From: Lineus longissimus
Taxonomy: Eukaryota; Nemertea; Pilidiophora; Heteronemertea; Lineidae
Assembly: GCF_910592395.1 (NCBI RefSeq)
Contig: NC_088310.1
Coordinates: 18,919,501 to 18,983,500, forward strand
Reading direction: 5' to 3'
Length of the DNA stretch: 64,000 nt
In this document: piece after piece, positions 21,001 through 36,000 of the stretch
How the letters are laid out: each line of letters starts with the position of its first letter
Position numbering within the stretch: position 1 is the stretch's first letter
Translations under genes and position numbers: made by a program
The notes under the pieces: model-generated
Told to the model about the DNA's origin: nothing
What the model saw: only the letters and a program-made list of their open reading frames with translations
Databases searched by the model: none

Positions 21001-24000
21001 CACCACATTTTTTAATGGGTGTGTCTAAAAGGAGCATGCAGTGTCAGCAGATTTTATCAATAAAAGTCATTGTCCTTGTCCCCCGCCAAAACTTACCCTG
21101 TACCCTGCAGTTTTTACATGAACTCCTCGCTTGGTCAATGTCGATTTCATTCTGATATGAAAGGATCGCTCGACACCTTTTAATGGGTTGGGATTCATTA
21201 AACCTGAAGTGGAGATACAAATGATGGATAAGGCCAACGACATTATATTCATGTTAATTAAAGAGGATTCTGAATAAATTCCACTGACACATTGTTACCC
21301 CGGTACATTCAGAGCTCGATGTACGTGAGTGAATGCATGGTGTTGGGAGCCTGAGCTGAAGCCTTCCACGAGCTTATGAATTGATATTATATGAGATAAT
21401 CAGTTGTCTCACCAAACACAATGACGGTGGAACTAAAGTGTACAAAACTGGGGTGCCTCCCAAAAGATAGCTCCATCTGAGCCATGTTGGTGACACAACC
21501 AATACAGACAGTGAGGCATCAATTTCTAATCTAAAACAACTTGTTTCCCACCTCTTTCGGCTAGGGGTGATGGCGACTGTGCCCTCTGTGACGAAGCCGA
21601 GCCTTCATCTGAGCCTGGGGAGGGCATGGGTGCAGCCGGCGGCATACACAGTCCGAGCTGGTCCGATAACTCATTATGATCTTGTACATGTACATAGTCA
21701 AAGATACTGCTGCCTTCCATTTCAACCTGTAATGACAGAGGACACGATATCAACATAGCTAGATGATGAGACGGATTTGTGTGGAGAACATGTATCTGAA
21801 AGTATCCAATGTAAGGTGTCAAAGATGCAGTGACAGGCCAAGGGTACAGTGAAGTGAAGTGGCAAACTAAAGCCCGAGGGTTTAAGAATTTTGTGTGATT
21901 GTCCATTTGTATCAACTGAAATGAAGACCGCAACGAATGCAGAGGTCGCAAATTGAATGTAGGGTCAGCATGTAACCCCTTCTTTGTAATCATCATCGCC
22001 ATTTTGTGATCCTTTCCCTGACCTGTAAGTGTCCCCTCGTTGATTGAATCATCAAAGGGTGTCATCACCGTTTATTGGCGCAAACATTAGAGATCAACAC
22101 AACCCGCCCAGTGGCCATGCTGTCACTCGGTAATTGACGCTAATTAGCAGCATTATGACTAAATTGACCTTGTTCCTTGTGCTAAGTGATCGGGGACGCT
22201 CGGAGGAGACAAGTCAAGATTACTGCATCCTCCGTACGATGTCCTGATTGTTCCCCCTGGGGTAGGGGTTGTATGACAGAGGTCAACGGTGTCAAATCAG
22301 TGACAATAATTCCCTTAAATACGTTCCGGATATCTTCGGGGTTCAAACAGCTGGTCTGTCACGAGGGGTAAATCGCAGGGGAGGTGTTTTCGGTGGCAAG
22401 AAAAAACAAGCCATTAAGTTGGTGCAAACTGGATTAAGTATCCGTTGGAGGGCAAACATTTATTGAGGCTATACCGAAGGGTGTGTAATTAACTGCTGCG
22501 TCTGTCAATCTGGAGGTATATTTTTTTATTGTTTGGTCGTCAGATTTATTCATACTGTTAGGAGTTTTATTCTGCGGGGATGGCGCATAATAATTCTTAT
22601 AATTACTCTTCTTCTTCTCTATTGATCACATGTGCAAATTTGTGGTCGTTATTCTTTTGACCTAGTTTTGGTTGCTGGCCGGATAGCACTTTTTTGGCGC
22701 AAGCTTTCAATGTACCAGGGCAATCTATATGCTGTGACACCTAAAAGAACAAATTCTGCGAGTTGTTATGCGTACACTGTAGATGCTTACAGCTAATATT
22801 AGTGTTGTTTAAAGAAGATCAGACCAGGTCACATAGTGCTTGATAATTTTTATTCAAAATCAGTCTTTGATCGATGAACACTTAAGGTATATTGTGCTAC
22901 AGATATCACACATTCAAATTACTCCCAACTGCCTGGAAAATTTCTTGAAAACATCACAACTGAATTAATTGATAAAATAGAGTACATTCCATCAGCCTAA
23001 TGTAAATATGAAGCCATATCCTATAGGAAGTCACTCCATTAGTAGCTGAATTAGAATACAAAATCAGATTAGAAAAGTGCTAGGTGACCAAGGGTCATTT
23101 GGACTGTTTTCGTCTCATTTTAACAGCGCTCCAAGCAAAGGCATAACAACTAAAGCAAATATTCCCCTCCATCTGAAGGTAACTCGAGGTGTTTTTGATG
23201 TCGGTAATTAGATTTGAAAGTCCTGCTTCGCTTATTAAGATACTTTAAGAGGCGATTTATAAAGAAAGATGTTTGAGAGGTTTAATGGTTTCAGGCTGTC
23301 AGTGTGTTTAGGCTGGGTCCCCAGTGTGTTGAAACCACTTAGAACATGTTTTAATGGCTAATTAGATGGAGATTGAAATAATTGGTCCACATTCCAACTT
23401 TCTCTTCAGGAAGATCATCTGAGTGGGGAGGTTAAGCTGAAGGACACATATGTAAACACTGTCTTGGTCATATTGCACTGGGTATGGAATATTGTAAACT
23501 TCATCAGCGCCGTGAAATTCAGGGGTCTACAGGAGTAAAAATCAATGCCTGCCAACCAACCAGCTACATACCCAAAATTGTGAAATATCTGCTAAATGTT
23601 CACGAAAACATCAATTGATGATTTTTTGCGAACGAAATTCCACAACTCAGCTCTGCTTTACTTTATCCTTGGGTGGTGATCCTGGATTGAGGAATTGGCA
23701 CAAAATAACTCCAAACAACTGCATGAATCGATTGAGTGTCGAGGGAAGTGATTTAACACTTGAAGTTTTTGAGACGAATCTCAGCCCTTTGAAAGATTGT
23801 TTGATCCATCTACAGAAACAACTCAATTCTATTTCGAATGTCGTCAAGCTGAAATATCTGCCGTTGCATCAATCCTAAAGTCTCTTTCTTTGAGAAGGAG
23901 GGATACCGACGCACGAGCTGATAGATCCACATGATGTTGACGTCTTTGAGAAGAGGCCGGTTTCCCTTAGAATTATGCACTTAAACGCTTCAGTCCCAGA

Positions 24001-27000
24001 GGAGACATTTTCATTATTTCATTAGAATAAAACCATGGTAAGAAATGTCACAGATTAATTCTCAAGGTCAAGAACTAATGATTTCTTCACTCGTCAGTCT
24101 GTCTGCAACAAAATTTACATTTTTAGATCATCCTTAACAATCTTCTCCGAGTAATTAAAGGGGTACAATGTTCATATTCACTGGTGGAAAACAGAAATGC
24201 AGGAAAGCAGAAATGCAATCCTCCCAGTCGAATTCTGACGATTGCAAATTGGCGACTGCATTATCAATTAGTCTCTGTGATCGAATAAAGTCACGATTTC
24301 ACGTCAGGTGTTTCCAGGGCCGTGCCCGGAATTTCTAATCAGTTGTCATGATTTTAGCACGGCCAAGAATTACCATTGGTTTATGATGTCACCTATGTGA
24401 AAGCGCAGATGAACACTGTTGATGAAGTAGTTGCGAGAAGGAGATAACACCTACTGTAAATCACCAAATTTTCATGGGCGTTTTACCAGCTGCGAATGTC
24501 ACAAACAACCGGTATTTGCGAGGGACAAGTCTTTGCAGAAGTAGCGCTAAGCATCGATATTATTGATCTCGATGACAAATTTTGTCAACGTACTTTCCAA
24601 AGGATATACAAAGACCACGCAGCCACTGTAACTGATTGTTATTCACCTGACCCTGTTCATTCCCGATTCCATAACTGACATGTCATCTCAACCAGAAACA
24701 AGGTTAGATTTTCACAAATCAACCCGGTGACCTCTGCATGAATAATTGCCTCAAATTAAATTCATATTTCCATCCTCATGCAATACTGATGCAATCACGA
24801 TGATGTTTATTTGTCGGCCCTTTCAATTCATCCATATCAAAATGAATAATTCAAAATTATTTAAAGGAAGGTGATTAGTTTATGAGTTGCCTCTTAGGTG
24901 GCAGGACTGAAGAAAGCTGGTTCGGCCACCTAGGAATAAAATTATGAACTGAAATAACTGCTCCAAGCATTGGATAGTCTTGCGATTAAAGTCAGTGTAT
25001 CCGATTATTGTGCACCTTTTTTTGTGGGAACTTTATAATTATGTGATGTTACCATCTAATTCATCATGGCAAGAGCATTTTTACTCTGCTCCCGAAATGT
25101 TGTCACAAATGACATCGTTTTGCCTTTGGCCCACGGCCAATTATGTTGATGATGCAGGGCAAGGGTAAGAAGAGATACAATCCATGAAGCAAAAAGCTCT
25201 CATTTGACAATGCAGGGGTTTGACCCAAGGTAATAAGCAGAAGATATGACAATGCCAACAACTTTGTCAGCTAACTCTATTTCGAAGCAACTGTTAAAAA
25301 ACATTTTAACACAAAAAAAACCCTGCTGAAATCACCTGACTGATGACATACCTAGATCAAGTTATTTCAATTCATTAGGTAATTACGCAATCTTTTTAGA
25401 ACAGAGCTAACACCCAATTCATTAGACGACAATTCAGCTCAATTACCAATTTAGCACTGTCGTGCCAGGGTGTCACTGGAAGATGTTGTGCATTCACCGA
25501 ATGCTTGGCCTCAAATTCATGTGCATATTTGTCAGATATCAGGTGTTGATGTACAAGGGATTCTGGCATATCTGTTTCACATAACGGTTGAAGATTCTGT
25601 CCAAACCAAGGTTGCTTTTGCTACCAGTATATTTCGTGCCTTATTGCTCTGCACCAATATGCAGGCAACTGCAATCTTGAAGTGAAACTCATGATATTTT
25701 TGGACTGATTTTTCCATCTGATGAAATTTATCCGCTACAAAATTGTCGGAAATCGTCCCTCAGGACGGGAGCACGCTGATTAGTCATCTTGGTTGGAGGA
25801 ACACGGAGGACGGCAAAGACTAATGAAACTTTCGGTCGGATCTATCAAAGAACCCTGATGGGACTTATTAGGAATTTATGAGCACATTAGAAGGTGCACA
25901 GCTCTCGATGTTCCCTGGTCCATTTAATGCGATAGAGTCATCTAACTGTTTTAGCGGAATCGAGAAGAAGTTTGAAAATTTAATGGGGCCCTGTGAGCGG
26001 GGAAGTGGAATCACCGTTGCTAGTCAAGCAGAACTTGTCATGGTTTGTTAGTCTTGGTAAAGTCTAGACAACTGCCGACCAATTGCAAAGTCTCTTGGTC
26101 CATATCAAACTAGCTGGCTACAAATGCATATATTTAAGATCTAAGGCTTTTTTACTGCCCAGACTGTAAATGCGAATATTGTGTAAAGAGCCAATGGTGA
26201 ACTGAAATAGCTCGCATGACCATTGACCATCTCGAGAACATACTCTAATGCACAGAAATTACAAGGCGCTGATATCAAGTTTTGAATTTCTAAAGTTATT
26301 TAAAGATCTATTCAAACACTCCTATGAATTTTCTTATAAAATTTTAAGCGCATACTCTTCAACAAATTTTGACCCATATATTCAAAGATGGAAGTGTAAG
26401 ATAAGGCCTCACCTGTGACAATCCGAGGTATATTGAGACTGTTTCTGATATGTAGAGGAACCTCCCATCGTTGGCAAGGGCAAAGGCAAATCCATCGAGA
26501 GACTGGAAAAGAGAAAGAACAAACGGAAATCATTCATTGGAACTGACGATTGAATGAAAACCTGCGTCAAAATAACCAGACAGTAAAAGTTTGAGTTGCT
26601 GCAAAGATGTCCAGGGAATGCCACAAGAACTTGCCATCTGTTTGATAATATTCATGACTTCTGATTGCTTCTTCCGATTGCTTTTTCCGAAACTCGCTGT
26701 ATATATTTATGATCTTTTCTTGCTGAAAAGTCAAAGCGACCCCAGCTACTTATTAAGACATCGATAATGACTTCATTTAAACATTGTGACCGCATTAGTT
26801 ATGCCTTCTTAATTCCAAATCTCCCCAACTTTAGCTGTCGATATGTCGACATCGGGACACATTAATTGACAATAAAATGACAATTATCAAAGAGATACAT
26901 ATGCTGACGCAGGACATAAAAGGATGATGTATTCATTTGGGCAGGTATCGACACCTCGTAAAAATAAACGAGACGTCATCCGTCTATTCTGTTTGCTTAT

Positions 27001-30000
27001 TGGCTTGTTCGGGTGCAAACAGCGGAGAAGATCGCACACACGGGAGAGCCATTTTTGTGAGATAAGCAGGGTCACCGCAGAATACGTAATGACACGTTGT
27101 CTAGTGACCTTCTCTTCAATCTTGGTATTTTGACGGATGGAGCGAGGATACGCGACTTCAATTGATCCCGGCGGTGGAATCTCGGCACTTCTTTGGTTGT
27201 AACATCGCCCAATATGTCAGAGTGAATTTATTGAGATAAAATCACTGTGGCAGGTAGTCCGTCAGCTGCTTTAAACGAGTTTGGCAAATAAATTTAAACT
27301 TCCACAATCCCTTATGATTATCTTGTAGGCAGGGGCAGTAGCAAAAGCATTAGGAATATTCGGAAAATGATACTTAGAACTGGATTGGGTCTAAAGCTGG
27401 GAAATCTTTGCAAGTCAATGTCATCATATTTGTAATTTTGACAGAATTGCTCAAAAACCTCAATGAGCAACTGCACTGGAACTATGAACGAATAATGAGA
27501 CTTCATTTGAAGCTGCCCACAAAGAGTTAAATCTGTTAACCAGCGCTCGATTAATCCTTATCTTCATCTGTGGAGTAAATAGACTCAAGAACCTTTCATT
27601 TTTATCATCTCTTCATCTGAGTAAAATCAATGAAAATCAACCTTGTGTTCCTGATTTGAATTCACAATGGCTGAATGCGTTGACTGGTTTCCAGACATTT
27701 GCGAAGTGTCTCGAGCCAGCACTAATGTAGTTTACATAGTTCCTGTGTAGAGGGCGCCAACGGCCTTGTTGAAATTTACATCGTGTGCATATTTTACACA
27801 ATTAGAAGTTTTCAAATTCAGATAAATTTTCAAATCTTTAAACGAACAGAGAAAGCCTTTGAATAAGTTGAGGTTTTGACTGAAAAACGTTTATCTTTTG
27901 TGAAGCATGACTGAAGTTCCATTACAGTTTCTTCGCAATGCTTGGCCTAAACCAGTGAATCTTTTACGATATATACAACTGCATCCATAACAAAGACAAT
28001 ACTCAATCCTGGGTTCCGTTTATAGCCTCGAATTGACAGTATGAGTGAATGACAGACTGATAACTTAAAACATCTGACAAATTGCTCATTGGGTCGAAAA
28101 ACTTTACATTGCTTCACCAGTTTACCTAATGAATGATGTTTTCATCACCAAATGATCACCATCGTTTAATCACCTAGTCCATTGATAATACAATTCATCA
28201 AAGATTAATGACAAAACTGGCGCCAGGCTAATTTGTTACTTTCAACTTGTGCATGTATGAATTAAACAGTCCTGGTGACACAGACATGAAAAAAGCTAGG
28301 AGCACGGTAAAAGAATACTAGTGGTAAAACTGGAACTTTCCGGGGGTGGAGGGGGGGGGGCAATATTAGCATTATGATATTTCTGGTCTTCCTGTCATTC
28401 TATATTTCACGTTTTGACTTCTTAAGTGGCAGAGGACAAAAAATTTTATACCCTCATCTCAATTAAATCTGCCAATACTGAATTGTGTCACTTAGACGCT
28501 GCAACATAACTGAGCCACGTAATACTGCCTGACAGTCACTGTCATGAATAACTCTCCAAGTATCTGAGACAAAACTGACAACTAATCTCAGCCAAGCATT
28601 TGACTGGACATCTATAACTGAGCTGGGCCCATTTGACCAGCATATAAAAAAACCCTAATCACAATAATTGCCAACGTAATGACCAGTGGCTATTAGCAGC
28701 ACTGGTCTTTTACTCGAACAATCTCGGTACTGCACAATTTTTTCTGCTGATATAAGCGAAACAGACTGAAAAGTCGAAAGAATTTAATCCAATCAGAGCT
28801 TGAGCTGAGACAAAAGTGCCATCAATCAAAGTTGGGCAAATTAGTGCAGTGGTTTTGGCCAGCGACTCTAATCTCATCACACTACGAAGACTCCTCTCGA
28901 ATACTAAATTATTTTTTTTGTGGGGGTGATTGCGACCACAGACATCATTTCCTATGATTATTGTCATCATTACTGACGGTCAGATAGATTACTTTACTTA
29001 AGATGCAAAGGAACTTCTCAAATTTGTTCTAACCATGACCGAGAGGGTATTTCCAACAACTGTGCAGCAGTCATTTAGGTCAGGGCATCAATAAAATGAT
29101 GAAAGGTAACTTTGTTCAAATCAGGAAGTTTGGACAGGACAGGATAATGTCAAAGTTGTACAGGGCTGTCAGAATGGCCATAGAAAAGATCGATGTTCAA
29201 AATTAAGATTGGCGCATGTCACCTCTGATGTTGGGTTGATTCCTGATCAGATCACATCTTCATGTGAGGGACATGAGCTGATCGATATCCTCAATGGTCT
29301 CTGGTTTCCTTCTACTTTACAAATCACCCGATATTGTTCAAAGAGCTATACATTATTAAGCTCTTAACTCAATATTTTTTTGGATGATGTTTGGACGGTA
29401 TTATGAATTGTGTGACAAACAAGATCACCCCACCTTAACAAGCACCTCATCTAACACGACAACTTACTGAATCAATTGGTCTTTAAATTTATTATAACCA
29501 GCAACCTTTTCAAAGAATTTCACTCCAATTTAATCAAAGTGTCACTTCAGTTATGGCAGTGCACATTTGCGGAACAAAGGTTCTGATCCTGAAATCATCT
29601 GTGTCAGAGAAAATTAGCCAAGGCTAACTGATAGTTCCTTGCATCACCCTCAGGGAGGGACAAAGCGGGAAGTACAACCCAAGCGCAATAGAGCAGGCAA
29701 GTCTGTCCACCGTTGTAGTGTATTCTACAATGATTTCAGCTACCTTTGTGTGGAGTGGAGTTTATCTGGGCATCTTATGTGTTGAAAATTAGCATCTTCG
29801 GACCAGAAAGTTATCTTTTATTGATAGTGTTTTCTCCTCAAACAAAGGTTCCCCAAGCTAAAAGTGGGAAATTGTGGTTTTTAAACCATTTAGAATCATA
29901 GTTTAGTTTCAATGTTAAAACAGTTTTACTCTGTTACTAGCACTCTATAACTCTGTTACACTTTAGCCCTGTTGCCTGCTTAATCTGTCACATTTTACCT

Positions 30001-33000
30001 CTTTTTTCCTATAACCTGTATAACTGGGGTATCCGTTAAAGTGTTAAACGCTTTAACAGGTGGTAGAATCTAAATTTAATGCACTAACAGCCCTGAAGGA
30101 CTAACACCCCTCTGCCAAAATCAGCTACAACTTCATCCATCTACATTGAATTCGGAAGTCGAGAAATTCGAATCGTCGAAACCAAAATTTCAAAAGATGC
30201 TTTTCACAAAGTACAGTGCCACAAAACCAGGGTTTACAGTATCTATACCAAGTCACCACTGCACATAAGTAGAGAAATGTTTAGGTACACTTTGTTCCTA
30301 AATGCAACATATCTCTTGGGCCATTTATATTTATCTTCTACAGGATGATACGCTATTCTAGACGCCTTAATGACTTTTTTTGCAAAGTGCTCCCTTTCAT
30401 CTGAAGACTTTGTCGCCGTCTGGAAAAATAGCATCAGTTGGAAGATGCTCTCCCACTACAACCAGCCGAGGTGCATTTTGCAAATTAGCCGCTTGCTAAT
30501 AAAACGTGTTACAATAGAGAATGTGAGCTTTATTGAGATTTGTCTGGCATTGGCTGTTACACCATCATCTCGCGTGGTGAATTCAACCTGCAGGAACTGT
30601 TTGGAATGATGCAAATTTTGTGCTTTTGATGAACATATAACACGACCTAAGGACAAGCTTTCCACATTTCCCTACATATAAAGGTGTTGGTACACTTTAA
30701 AAACACAAATGAGCCATTTAAATTGCTGCGATGATACTCGCTTGTTTGTGGTGGTTATCGCAGGTCTTGTGAAGCGACACAGGAATGGCTTTACCGGTAG
30801 ATGAGAGAACCTTTTGACGCACACAGCAACGATTATAATTGCCAGTAGCTGTAGTTCATATTGCTCATTTGTTCGAAGCTTTTGTAATTCATTTTACCGT
30901 TAACTTAAATCAGTATACAATGTTTCCAACAACTTGACTGACAATATTTAGACACAATTGTTCTGACTGAAAAGCCACTGAGCATACTTGTGGTCCAACA
31001 AGAGGCCAGGACGAAATCTAAAGGTCTTTCAACGCTATTGGTAACAGAGTCTACTGAGCAGTGGCTCAGATCGCTAGTTGGCTGCTCTACACTTAATGTA
31101 ATTATTCAATTATCCACAATTTGCCTTATGTCATGTCTTGTGTCGATTTCATGGTGTGCCGGGATGATCCTCTGAGGGTTTCCACAACACATTCACTGTT
31201 GTACATTGCATCTGAATTTTCCATCCATCCTTTCAATTTTATCATCCAGTGTACAGATTAACCCATTTATCACAGCATCGCACACATTTTGAGGGATTCT
31301 AAACGCATCTTTACTGGAAAATAAAAATGTTACCACTAGATGTTAAGAAGAGAGAGTCTTCATTTGCTGTTTTCTCACCTTCCCCAGCAAGTCTAAAATC
31401 CCAACTTAACAGGCAAGACTTTGTTGCAATCTCAAAAGCTTTCTGTATCAATATACCTTTTCTATGAGACTTGCAATTCCCCTTTCCAATCACAAGCGTC
31501 AAATTGCAGGTCACAGAAACAAAAATTGTTTCTTTATGGAGCGCTTTACGATAGTAGCTTATTGTGCAATAATTCCTATTTGCACAGAGTAATGGGTGGA
31601 GAAGTTATTGATGATCTTTAGCCTGACAACCTAATTTACTAAAATACTCTATTTGATCTAAATCTCTACAGTGACCCTAAATAGAGTTTAGGTTGTCCCC
31701 ATATTTATCTACATGGTGTTGTGCACCTCCAGCAATGCACTGAAGTTATCGTTCGTTGATAATACTTTCACATCTTTTGTCGATATCAACAAGATTAATG
31801 TGACAGACCATCATCTAAATTTAGCAGGTTTAAGTATAAGTGGCCATCTTGGATTAATTCCTTAATTATGGTGGGTATCTTTACAGATCAATGTGTGAGC
31901 ATATCACTATATTATTGTAGCAATCCATGATAAATTATGACAGGGAAGCCAAGTTAAGGACTACTCTCCCATCTTTCTTAGCCTGATGCTTACATATTTC
32001 AAATCCTGGCTATTCGTTATCATTTAAGCCCATGATTTTAATCAAGCAATGTTAATCAAGTCAAAACAGTATCAAGATGATACGGTCATTAGTTCAGGAC
32101 TTATGGCATTTTTTTCTGTTTTCTGGTTTTTCCCACTGGTGGCCAATTTGAGAATTGGTTCGAACTGAAATTTGGTGTGGGAGGTTATCAGACCAATGGA
32201 TTCATGTTTACAAAGCACACTAATGATGGCGGACGATTGACATTGCACTTTTCTTTTTTGTACATTATGCCTCACCTTTACGGTGAGCCACAAATCAGTA
32301 TTTTTGCCCAGAAGAGGGAAGGGTGTATGCTCCTCCTAAATCTACCCCTGCTACCATTCTGCTGTGCCTGTCCTTGACCTTCTAATGATACTATCAAACC
32401 CACTTGACCAACAATCCAAGTTAGTATTGTAGGGTTAATCAACATCCCAAATTGAAGTAATAACCCAAAGCTTTCCAATCATCAGCTCTAACCAATATTA
32501 AAGATTGAAAAGTAAGAGGATTCACGCAAGCAAACTTTTTATAAGTAACTTTGGTCAGGTTTAATAATGAAAATGCCCGAGGATGATTTTTTTACTTTCA
32601 GACTCCACTATCTATATTATTTTGTGACTAGCCAAATGTAGCGGAGAAAATGGGCTGACGTCGTCAATGTGAAGATGCACTGGCCGTGAAAATTAACATC
32701 ATCTTTTCCATTATCTGTCGTATCCATCATTAGCTTCGTATAGCACTCAACGCCTACAGCTTCAGCTAATAACAATCTGCCCGACGTAAAACACCAACGT
32801 TTCAATAGACGCGGAAATAAGTATAATCAAAATGCGCGGATTTTCTTTCCGCCAAACATGGCGCAAATCATTTCGCGTTTCTAAGTCAGGAAGATATTAA
32901 TTCTGGTACTGTGAAATAAACTGATTATCTTGTCATAAGAATGGAGAGATTTCCCGCCGAAATCATCATCAGGACGCTAATCTCTGCTTGGCGGTGATTT

Positions 33001-36000
33001 CTCGTCTTCATCTCTCAACTTAATCACAGATTCCGCCCGGGACCGACACAATGCCCGGTCACCCGTGAATACCAGATATAAACTTAACGATCACACATTA
33101 TGTTTCTCGAGATTATGACTATTCGCAACATTAGCCTTTTCAATGGGTCGAGAGTTCCTGACGCGGAATGTATTGCGCACGGTGTGATTTCACGACCAAC
33201 TTGTGATATAGAAAGGCGTATTCACACTTGCTCTTGGCGCTCTCGTCACCTCCATCGAAATCTCGCAGCACATTGATTAATTAATATGTTTTAAGTAGCA
33301 TAAAGTCATTAGGAATGACGGGGAGCAGTAGTTAAGAAGATTGTCTGCCACCAGCCTATTGTTGGAGCAGACGACGGTGATTTATTGTATCACCTCAGGC
33401 TAATCTTATGTACATCTTATGTAGTAACAAGTACATCCATGTACATCACATGAAGCAACTTCAGGTGAAATGGAACGGACTATACTCCAGTTCAAGAATG
33501 AAGAAGCGAGCACACATTTATGTTAGACATGACACATCAATACATGCCTGCTTCTAAGTCAATTTAGGGTGAGCAAACAGTCAAAAGTCATCCTGTTTCG
33601 GTATGCATGTTACTTGGAGGACATTACCAAGACAAGATCTCTCCAACCATCGAGGACCTTTGAAACTTTCTAGCTCTGTGGATTGGATATAAATCACATA
33701 CCGATGAAAAGGAGAGCCGGAGAGATTACAATATCTTTATCATCATTTTCATCAACAACAACAGTCTTCCTTATTGGTAAAAGTTTTGAGAAACATTTTG
33801 GGGCCTGTGGAACAATTGTTTCGTTACTTCTAGATTACTCGCTGCCTATCAATGTCTTTTCATATAAACTGTTGGACTTATTTGCTCCATCATTATCTGT
33901 GAGCTGGATGGAATACATGCTACAAAGTAAAAATCAACAAAGTTTGTCACCAATAGGACTATGATAGAGAAGAAACTGGTAATACAGCATTTAACACATT
34001 TTGCAGAGTTGTCGTCTTTTGGTGGTGGCAGGGTGCTTGTACTTGGCTTCGAAGTTGAAATCAGTAGAAAAGGACGGAGAAATACATTCGGTTCTGTCAA
34101 GAATAAATAAATACAAGTCTTTATGAATTCTTGGTACTCTTTAAGTACAGTTAGCTCCCGAAGTGTCAAATACCAGTAGAAAATGCATCGAAAGGCAGTA
34201 ATCTAATTTGAGGAAGTGAACTCAGCCAACCATGATCACTTTATTAATGACAATGTCAAATAAGGCTGCAGTGGTGCCGAGCTGAGTAGCCCCAGTAGGA
34301 TCGTAACACTGGCGCCCGTATTGAATCTCGGCTGTGAATGGAATGCTAATTACCAGAGTGATATTTTTCGTTTCCCATGCAACCACATCAGTAGTGAGTG
34401 TAGGTATCAGTTTATTTTGATGCACAACTGGGAGTACCTAAATAAAATCTTAGACAAAGTATTTTCTTTATTGCATTTTTTCTGTTTAAGTTTTATTTGT
34501 TAATACAAATAGTGTGGCTGACCAGGCTGAATCAAACTACATCTTGTACACTGTAGCCAGATCTATGACATAATGCACTCTTATTCAGACCTTTGACAAT
34601 TTCCCACAAAATCTGCTGAGAAAAATGTTTTCTTTCATGTAATATTTTCAATATGGACATCCCTATTTTAGGGGCATTCAACAGAAGTAGAAGATTACAC
34701 TGCCAAAAATCGTTGACGACAATTGGGAATGGAACCTGCTGGATGTTGGAACAGGTACCCCCTTAAATATAAAAGATAATATATTGGATGCCACAGTCAC
34801 TTCTCCTCGCTTGGCAGCACCACATCTTTTAGGACAGCAGAACGGATAAAATAACCTTTTGGAATGAGGATTATCCAACAAGAAGCTACGGATTCATCCT
34901 TGAAGCCATACAAAAAATGTACAGCTTCTGAATGGTGGGTTCAAAGGATCTAGAGTATCTATTGAAGCCCGCACTCGGCCATACAAGAGGACATGCTCGA
35001 GTTAAACAGATTGGGTATTAATACAGTGATAAATAGACAAGAAAATTAGATTATCCCCTTCATTAATGGCGACGTCCCAGAAGATGCTGACGAGCAATAT
35101 TTACATAAAATATCAAAACAGCGTAAATACGAGCGCTACAAATTGCTTGATTTAATTTTGTCGCGATCATAATTAGTGGCGTTTTAGATTCAATCAAGAA
35201 AACTAATTAAATCATGATAACTACACCTGTGAAGAGGCTAAGTGCCATGTCGACTATGGTAATTAGTCAGTTGCATGAGGAACTTTTTATTTGAAAGAAC
35301 TGGTCTTAACCCATTGAGGGGCTATACATGCTTCCCGAAATTGGTGGCTTGGATTGGAACTAACTTTTTCCCCCTTGTCCGTCATTAAAGGCATTCAAGT
35401 GTGTTGGTCAACCATGACTATCTCCTTTGTCCCTCCACCATAAGGCCGAGTTTCCCCTTATGAAATCACTATTTCGGACACTCAGTGCCCCATTTCTGGA
35501 AAGGTGTATAGATTATGGGATATCAGAACATGAACAGAACTCTTCTGAACCCACAGTGATGCTTGTCTTTAGAGAAATAGGACATCAATCAAAGTATTAC
35601 TTTGTCTCAGCCAATTGAAAAGGACTACATGTAGACTTGCACAGCACACCATTGAGAGGAAGAATGATCCAAAATATACCTCGCCACTTTCACCCATTAT
35701 GATGTACTGGTGCAAGGCAGCATACGAAAACACCAATTTCTTTTTTTCTCTTGAAACTTTTTCAATAGTGAGGTATTGACTAATCTCTTGTCTTATGTTT
35801 ACATATTCAGTTAGCAAACTGATCAAGATGCCTGGACCCTAACCTCTCATCCCGGCAAGAATTAGCCCGTCCCGATCCCATCCTTCCAGTGGAACCAACA
35901 ACTAATTGTACGGCCATACCACAAAGGATGCTGGGAGTTGTCACCGTGAATGCACAATGTAAACACCGAGATTAAACCCGGCCTCGGTATCCAAGAATAT

